Source of the DNA: Rickettsiales bacterium
Lineage (GTDB): Bacteria > Pseudomonadota > Alphaproteobacteria > Rickettsiales > UBA1997
Reading direction: 5' to 3'
NCBI GenBank assembly: GCA_031284025.1
Contig: JAITAR010000081.1
Location: 1 to 11,666 of the forward strand
DNA: 11,666 nucleotides
Position 1 is the first letter of the stretch; each line of letters opens with the position of its first letter. A program made the position numbers and the translations under genes. The notes under the pieces are model-generated. The model made no database searches. It was not told the DNA's origin and saw nothing but the letters and a program-made list of their open reading frames with translations. This document shows positions 7,174 to 11,666 of the stretch, in pieces.

Positions 7174-7222
7174 AAATTTCAATGAAATTTAAACCGACGG
7201 TCCGAATTTCGGCGATCGTCGG
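7174..7222. promoter_or_regulatory. Two adjacent inverted repeats in the divergent control region
   Basis: The first repeat is AAATTTC (7174-7180), spacer AAT, GAAATTT (7184-7190), perfect over 7 bp. Three bases on comes a GC-rich nested dyad: outer CCGACG (7194-7199) with CGTCGG (7217-7222), inner CCGA (7202-7205) with TCGG (7209-7212) around ATT. A GC-rich island like this is out of place in the AT-rich spacer. It could be an operator pair, or hairpins in the 5' leader of the downstream operon. No T-run follows, so it is not a terminator. Confidence 0.6.
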
Positions 7223-7247
7223 GTATTTGAATTAGCTCTAATGCAAA

Positions 7248-7940
7248 ATGGAACCCATGGATGGTGGCGTAGAATTATTATTATCTAGTCAAAAACTAGA
7301 AATTTTGAGTTCTCTGACTAGTTTGGCGAAAACTACGGAGGATGTTATATCCCAGAAAAACAAAAAAATTCATCTGCTGACTGCTGAAAATGCGAGTCTG
7401 CACGAAAAATTAAATGGAGAGTTAAAAATTGCTAAAAAAAATTCGATTAAAATTATCACAGGAGTCGGCGAATTATATGCATTGAGAAAAAACAGAAAAT
7501 TATCTAGAGATCTTTTAGCTAAGGAAATAACTCTAAGGAATTTAAGAAAAAGTGTTAGCGAAATAAAAAAAGAAAATGACAATAAAAACATAATAAATAG
7601 TAGAGAAATGACGGCATTTAAAATAATTGCTCTAGAATTGGAAGAAAAGGAAAAAATTATAAAAAATAATCAGATTCTGATGGAAAGTATGGAAAATGAG
7701 AGAAAAAATCTTACCAGAGAAAAAAAAGAAATTGAAAAAATGAATTCTGAAATAATGAGTGATCTGGAATTTTTGAAAGTAAAAAACAACAATCTAGAAA
7801 ATGCTAGCCTTACACAGCTGAAAACTATTGAAACGCTATCGAAGGAATTACAGAACAAGGGTGAAAAAGTAGTTGATCTGAAAAATCAATTTTTACAGCT
7901 GCTTGATAGCTATAACGATATACTGCAGAGGATTAGCTAG
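7248..7940 (+). CDS. Long coiled-coil protein upstream of zapA (ZauP-like role possible)
   Basis: A 230-residue protein, very rich in Lys, Glu, Asn, Leu and Ile. It has heptad-like spacing from about residue 30 to 225 (for example KIHLLTAENASLHEKL, ALELEEKEKIIKNNQIL, NNLENASLTQLKTIETLSKEL) and few aromatic residues, with no signal peptide and no membrane segment. It is therefore a cytosolic, mostly helical rod. Its stop directly abuts the zapA-like start. In Caulobacter a coiled-coil protein encoded just upstream of zapA (ZauP) binds ZapA and focuses the Z-ring; this position and build suggest the same job. ZauP, as I recall it, is shorter, so orthology is not claimed. The start could be the ATG at 7248 or the one at 7257, which has GGA four bases before it. 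Confidence 0.75.
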   Translation: MEPMDGGVELLLSSQKLEILSSLTSLAKTTEDVISQKNKKIHLLTAENASLHEKLNGELKIAKKNSIKIITGVGELYALRKNRKLSRDLLAKEITLRNLRKSVSEIKKENDNKNIINSREMTAFKIIALELEEKEKIIKNNQILMESMENERKNLTREKKEIEKMNSEIMSDLEFLKVKNNNLENASLTQLKTIETLSKELQNKGEKVVDLKNQFLQLLDSYNDILQRIS

Positions 7941-8390
7941 ATGCAGAAAATCGAACTGAGTATAGGTACCAACAGAGCTCTTGTGGAATATCAGAACGAA
8001 TCGGAGAAGGAGCTACTTCAAAAAACCGCCAAAGAGTTGAATATCGAATACAATAAACTTACTATAAATTTTGGTAGAATAGATGAAAATATTCTTTTAT
8101 TTTTTCTACTTATGAAAATAGAGATAAAACTGCAGAAGGTAAGCTATTTTAATGTTGATGAGGCAATGCTGGGAATATTTAGGTCCATCAGCAGGTATGT
8201 CCAGGAGAGAAATGGGGAAAAAATTAAGGAAGCTCTAATGGTTGTGAGTCTAGTAAGAAAAATGGAATTAAACAGAATAGACAATGGAGAAGCAAAAAAC
8301 GAAGATAAGGTCTTGGTCACAATAAAAAGATTTAGTGAGGAGATAAAGGCTAACATAGCAACCATTGAAAATAATATTCTGCTATCCTAG
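7941..8390 (+). CDS. zapA: ZapA-like cell division protein
   Basis: ZapA binds FtsZ and bundles its filaments at the division site. The N-terminal 70 residues have the ZapA layout: a short strand pair (KIELSIGTNRALVEYQ), then SEKELLQKTAKELNIEYNKL, then FGRIDENILLFFLLMKIEIKLQ, matching the helix where ZapA carries its LLxxALxLADEL-type segment. The protein is 149 residues, longer than the usual 100-130. The extra part (about 85-149) is helical and charged. AGAGGA at 7927-7932 is a good ribosome site, placed inside the end of the upstream gene, and the ATG follows that gene's TAG with no gap, so the two are made together. The identity rests on pattern and context rather than strong motif matches. 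Confidence 0.68.
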   Translation: MQKIELSIGTNRALVEYQNESEKELLQKTAKELNIEYNKLTINFGRIDENILLFFLLMKIEIKLQKVSYFNVDEAMLGIFRSISRYVQERNGEKIKEALMVVSLVRKMELNRIDNGEAKNEDKVLVTIKRFSEEIKANIATIENNILLS

Positions 8391-8393
8391 TAT
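8365..8393 (+). promoter_or_regulatory. Possible promoter for the RNA downstream of zapA
   Basis: TTGAAA (8365-8370, 5 of 6) lies 17 bases before TAGTAT (8388-8393, 4 of 6), overlapping the end of zapA. The predicted start is near 8400, ahead of the structured segment at 8421-8592. Confidence 0.3.
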
Positions 8394-8420
8394 GCTGCCG
8401 CACTGCTCTGGAGGACAGGG

Positions 8421-8592
8421 TTTGTATGAATCCCAGAGACTCTTTTGACGAACGGGGGTCGCCTCTGTCATGATCTTGTTAATTTCATGGTATTGTGATA
8501 CCCACCTTACATACATGGTCTTAGTGACTTCTTCCCATCTTCCTCTGCGGTGCTCCAGCGAAGTCGTTTAGAGCATCTTTGATGGTTATGAA
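8421..8592 (+). ncRNA. ssrS: Candidate 6S RNA downstream of zapA
   Basis: 6S RNA mimics an open promoter and holds sigma-70 RNA polymerase; its gene commonly follows zapA in proteobacteria. Here 172 non-coding bases after the zapA-like gene can form a long interrupted rod. The pairs are CAGAG 8434-8438 with CTTTG 8577-8581, CTCT 8440-8443 with AGAG 8570-8573, ACGA 8448-8451 with TCGT 8564-8567, GGG 8456-8458 with TCC 8554-8556, and CGCC 8460-8463 with GGTG 8549-8552. Weaker pairs continue outward to 8421/8592. A large unpaired bubble (8464-8488 and 8503-8548) follows, then an apical hairpin GGTAT-TGTG-ATACC (8489-8502). Length, bubble and place fit 6S RNA. Competing local helices exist, such as GGTGCTC 8549-8555 with GAGCATC 8571-8577. 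The exact ends are not known. Confidence 0.42.
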
Positions 8593-8756
8593 GGAAGATT
8601 GCAGAATAGTGGGCTATATACAGTTTGGCTAGAGGAGTTAGTGTTACGCTGTGGTTAAATATAATTGGCTTGTGTTGTTTGTAAGCAACGTGTATCATAT
8701 CGTAGGCGAGTCAAAATATTGATGTCTGTGGGTCGTTTCTGTGGAAATAGGGAATT
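8593..8756. other. Non-coding leader of the AsmA-like gene
   Basis: No gene is seen. A possible promoter has TATCAT at 8693-8698 (5 of 6) and a weak TTGTGT at 8670-8675, 17 bases apart, with a predicted start near 8705 and a leader of about 50 bases to the ATG at 8757. GTTG/CAAC arms (8674-8677 and 8686-8689) form a small dyad between the two boxes. Confidence 0.35.
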
Positions 8757-11615
8757 ATGAAGTTTTTGAGCAAGAATAATAGAGGTTCTAGAGCAGAAGA
8801 TAGGAGGAAGTCTTTCTCACTACTTAAAATGCTGGTGAGGATTGTTTTCTCTTTTCTGGTAGCCGTAGGTGTTCCACTGGTGTTCTTCATACTATTCCTC
8901 TTCAGAGAACCAAGGGACATGGAGGTTGTTAACAGATATATAGATAATGAGATCAGAGGTATAGGCTTTGAGGAAAACTACGACTATAAAAATGCTAAAA
9001 TTAGCCTCGATGGACTCAATCTGGTCTATGACGTAGAAAACCTCAGGATTAAGGTCAACGATAATTTCCTATTTTTTCCAGAAGTTAAGTTAAAAATTAG
9101 AGTGATAAATCTGCTAAGAAGGCGATTCAGAATAGAGGAGCTGAATATCGGGCAGGTGGTAAGCTACATAGATCTCGATAGCCAAGATTTTTTAAAAATA
9201 TATGAAAAAACATTTTCCAGTGACCATGTGTCGGAGTTGATCCACCGAGCTATCATGTATTTACACAGCAGTGGTCATATTCTAAAGTCTTTAAAATTCG
9301 ATAGCAGTGTTATATATTTTTCCAACGGTGGAAATGGAGCTACCAGTAGAATTACCAATAAAATTGAACTTTCCGATAGCACCATTCATCTCCGCAGGAG
9401 AATAGACGAAACGGAACTAGGTATAGATTCTGAAATTAGGATAAACGGCGAAGCTAAAACTACTAAAATTTTTGGCAACTGCAGTATCTTTCAGGACAGA
9501 AACATTCGCTGCAGGTCAAACGTCGATAATATTTCGGTCAGTGCTTTACATTTTACTAATACTGCTGGTAGCAGTGGAGAGTTTGGCAGTATCGCAAAAA
9601 ACATAATTGGTCTATTTGATCTTGAATTTACCATAAATTTTTCGGATTACACGACTCTGGAAGATTGCAATTTTAGTATGCATTCCGACGGTGGTAAATT
9701 TAACCTGAAACAATTTTTTGATGGAGAAATAACATTCAAAAATTTATCTATCCAAGGTGAAACTCACGGTTACAACATTTTAATTTTGAAAAATCTAAGC
9801 AGCAAGCTGCTGCTGGGAAAAAATGTTGATTTATCTATGTCTCTTGAAATAGAGCGCAAAAAATATATGAAAATTTCTATAGATGCGAACAATGCGTTGG
9901 CTAAAGATGTAAAAACAGTATGGCCAGTTTTTCTGGATAATTTAGAGATAAGAGATTGGCTGGCCGAACATATCCTGGACGGTCACGTAAAAAAGGCCAC
10001 AGCTCGTATAAATTTTGATCACGGGGATAATGGTTTTAATTTGTCCTCCATAGATTCGGAGTTGTTTGTTAAGGGGGCAAAATTAAACTATCACAGTGAT
10101 TTTCCTGAAATTTCTAATATAGATGCAAAGATTGTATTTACCGTCGATGATATGAACATATATGTCGACAGTGCCAATATAGCCAAGACGTTACTGAAAA
10201 ATGGTAAAATACACCTGAATTTTAATGATGAACAATTTTTGCTTGATATTTCAGCTAAAACATTTGGTAAAGTCTACGAAGCTATGTATTTTATAAACAA
10301 TGGAGAAAGGGAAAAAATCGAAAAAATTGTTACCACCTATGCGAATGGTGTAGCCTTTCTCGATGTTGATGTAAAAATACCCATCAGAGAAGACATTGAT
10401 CTGTCAGACATCTCCATAGGAATAGTTGGTGAAGTGAAGAATAACAACACATTTATACTAGCCGATCAATCAAACTTCAGATTGAATATTTTGAAAAAAT
10501 TTAAATCGAAAATATTTAGCGGAGAATTTGATCTAGCGAACTCTGCCATAGATTTCAAGACTATAGATTTCGTCAAGGCGAAGAATCAGGGTCTAAAAAT
10601 TAGTTTGAACATTAATGTCAATGACACAAAAAATATTCTACTGAATGGTATTACAGCGGTGGATGGTGAAATAAGTTTTAGAGGTAGCGGTGCCATAAAA
10701 AATGGTACTCTAGACAAGCTAATTCTTAATAATGTAAAATATGGCAATAATGACTTCAATGTTTCCTACAGATTAGGGAAAGATTTTAGAGGAATTGTCC
10801 AAGTAGCAGGCCAACACATAAACTTTGGTAGAAAATTTAGTAAGAGAGATCTAGAAGAATATCTCTCCGCAGTTACCCAAGATTCAGATTCAGTGCTGAA
10901 TAATTGTGACTACAGCATAAAATTTGAAAATTTTCTAGTAAATGAAAAGTATAATCTCAGAAATATGACTGCGGCTATCAATTTTACGGCCGGCGCTATG
11001 GACTACTTTGATGCCCAGATAGATAGAGGTGACGATAATTTTGCATCTCTGAATATTTCAAAGGTCAACGAACAGGAAAGTAATAATAAATATCTATTCA
11101 GAATCGAATGTTCTGATTTAGGTAAATTTCTCAGTGAATTGGGTATAACGGATAATCTAGTGCACGGAGATCTGTATCTAAACGGCAATATCACCACGGA
11201 TAGCAAAATCGAAGGCAACTTTCGGCTAAAAAACAAATTTAGCTACATCACAGAGGATGCTAAGAATAAAAATATGAAATTTTTCAGTTACATTCTAAAT
11301 AGTGATGAATTGCCAAAAAATATGAAAAATATTCTAGTGAGTCAAAATACAATGAATTTCGCCAGACTACAGGCTGATTTTAAATTAATCGGTAATAATT
11401 TGATGATAGATAATTTTCTTCTAAATTCCGATGAAATTCTGGGTATAGGCGTTAGCGGCAATGGCAGTATGGACATCGACAGTGGTAAGGTTCAATTTGT
11501 TGGTCTGATCATCCCCCTTGAAAAAATCAGCATGCTATTTGGAATAAACAAAATTCCTCTGGTAAATAAGCTGCTCTTCGGCAAAGAAGATAGTGGTCTT
11601 ATAGCTGTTGCCTAA
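8757..11615 (+). CDS. AsmA-like/DUF3971 (YhdP-type) membrane-anchored protein
   Basis: Proteins of this family are anchored in the inner membrane, span the periplasm as long beta-structures and are linked to phospholipid movement to the outer membrane. The start has AGGGAA close upstream. Residues 1-28 are basic and cytosolic, 29-49 form one membrane helix, and the rest is periplasmic with repeated strand patterns. The DUF3971 hallmark is VWPVFLDN (388-395) followed by IRDWLAEHILDGHVKKA (from about 398). The C-terminal AsmA-like segment reads GVSGNGSMDIDSGKVQFVG, then IPLVNKLLFG, then GLIAVA. The TAA at 11613-11615 falls exactly where the family has a Tyr (AVTYKVSG-like), and the same frame stays open to the window end (KFTKDGFDSSYNFEIMP). 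The real gene may thus run past the edge, interrupted by a nonsense codon. Its function fits the LPS genes in the same window. Confidence 0.85.
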   Translation: MKFLSKNNRGSRAEDRRKSFSLLKMLVRIVFSFLVAVGVPLVFFILFLFREPRDMEVVNRYIDNEIRGIGFEENYDYKNAKISLDGLNLVYDVENLRIKVNDNFLFFPEVKLKIRVINLLRRRFRIEELNIGQVVSYIDLDSQDFLKIYEKTFSSDHVSELIHRAIMYLHSSGHILKSLKFDSSVIYFSNGGNGATSRITNKIELSDSTIHLRRRIDETELGIDSEIRINGEAKTTKIFGNCSIFQDRNIRCRSNVDNISVSALHFTNTAGSSGEFGSIAKNIIGLFDLEFTINFSDYTTLEDCNFSMHSDGGKFNLKQFFDGEITFKNLSIQGETHGYNILILKNLSSKLLLGKNVDLSMSLEIERKKYMKISIDANNALAKDVKTVWPVFLDNLEIRDWLAEHILDGHVKKATARINFDHGDNGFNLSSIDSELFVKGAKLNYHSDFPEISNIDAKIVFTVDDMNIYVDSANIAKTLLKNGKIHLNFNDEQFLLDISAKTFGKVYEAMYFINNGEREKIEKIVTTYANGVAFLDVDVKIPIREDIDLSDISIGIVGEVKNNNTFILADQSNFRLNILKKFKSKIFSGEFDLANSAIDFKTIDFVKAKNQGLKISLNINVNDTKNILLNGITAVDGEISFRGSGAIKNGTLDKLILNNVKYGNNDFNVSYRLGKDFRGIVQVAGQHINFGRKFSKRDLEEYLSAVTQDSDSVLNNCDYSIKFENFLVNEKYNLRNMTAAINFTAGAMDYFDAQIDRGDDNFASLNISKVNEQESNNKYLFRIECSDLGKFLSELGITDNLVHGDLYLNGNITTDSKIEGNFRLKNKFSYITEDAKNKNMKFFSYILNSDELPKNMKNILVSQNTMNFARLQADFKLIGNNLMIDNFLLNSDEILGIGVSGNGSMDIDSGKVQFVGLIIPLEKISMLFGINKIPLVNKLLFGKEDSGLIAVA

Positions 11616-11666
11616 AAATTCACCAAAGATGGTTTTGATTCCAGCTACAATTTTGAGATAATGCCA

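Noticed and set aside
8416..8438. tRNA T-arm-like pattern (GGGTT ... AATCC)
   Set aside because: The loop does not have the TTC-A/G pattern, and no acceptor, D or anticodon arms fit around it on either strand.
4454..8558. Shared 9-mer GTGCTCCAG at 4454-4462 and 8550-8558 as a repeat family
   Set aside because: The similarity does not extend into the flanks, so chance is the simpler reading.
8391..8756. tmRNA, SRP RNA or RNase P RNA in the gap after zapA
   Set aside because: No tag-peptide frame, no GGAAGCAGCC-type SRP tetraloop region and no RNase P GAGGAAAGTCC-like core was found.
11613..11615. TAA reassigned to Tyr
   Set aside because: iscS, lpxB and lptA end cleanly at TAA with the next gene starting there, so TAA works as a stop in this organism.
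1..11666. CRISPR arrays, insertion sequences or prophage genes
   Set aside because: No regularly spaced repeats, transposase motifs or terminal inverted repeats with target duplications were found.

Overview
The window looks like chromosomal DNA from an AT-leaning (roughly 35-43% GC by eye), host-associated alphaproteobacterium, most likely a member or relative of the Rickettsiales that still makes lipopolysaccharide. The pointers are a VirB4 protein with a degraded P-loop, resembling the second VirB4 copy of rickettsial type IV secretion systems, an alphaproteobacterial style of LpxB, and a pairing of a coiled-coil gene with zapA. The taxonomic call is inference.

Region 1 (1-3573, + strand) is a tightly packed operon: the 3' part of iscS (cysteine desulfurase, cut by the window edge), lpxB (lipid A disaccharide synthase), lptA (periplasmic LPS bridge) and lptB (ATPase of the LPS exporter). 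Successive genes overlap by 1, 8 and 11 bases, so translation is probably coupled. Iron-sulphur cluster supply is thereby tied to building and exporting lipid A.

Region 2 (3574-4519) is mostly non-coding. It holds dyads at the end of lptB, a near-consensus promoter followed about 100 bases later by a strong rho-independent terminator (a possible small RNA unit), a longer structured segment, and a small 53-codon gene at 4223-4384.

Region 3 (4520-7042, - strand) is a lone virB4 paralogue whose Walker A glycines are missing. It has its own promoter in a compact divergent control region (7043-7247), which also carries two striking inverted repeats.

Region 4 (7248-8390, + strand) is a two-gene division operon: a long coiled-coil protein abutting a ZapA-like protein. 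This matches the coiled-coil/ZapA pair (ZauP-ZapA) that focuses the Z-ring in Caulobacter. Directly downstream, 8421-8592 can fold into a long interrupted rod with an apical hairpin. That is the architecture and the classic genomic place (after zapA) of 6S RNA.

Region 5 (8757 to the right edge) encodes a large AsmA-like/DUF3971 protein anchored in the inner membrane, of the type linked to lipid traffic to the outer membrane. It reaches a TAA stop at 11613-11615, but the same frame stays open and family-like to the window end, which suggests an internal nonsense codon where a Tyr is expected.
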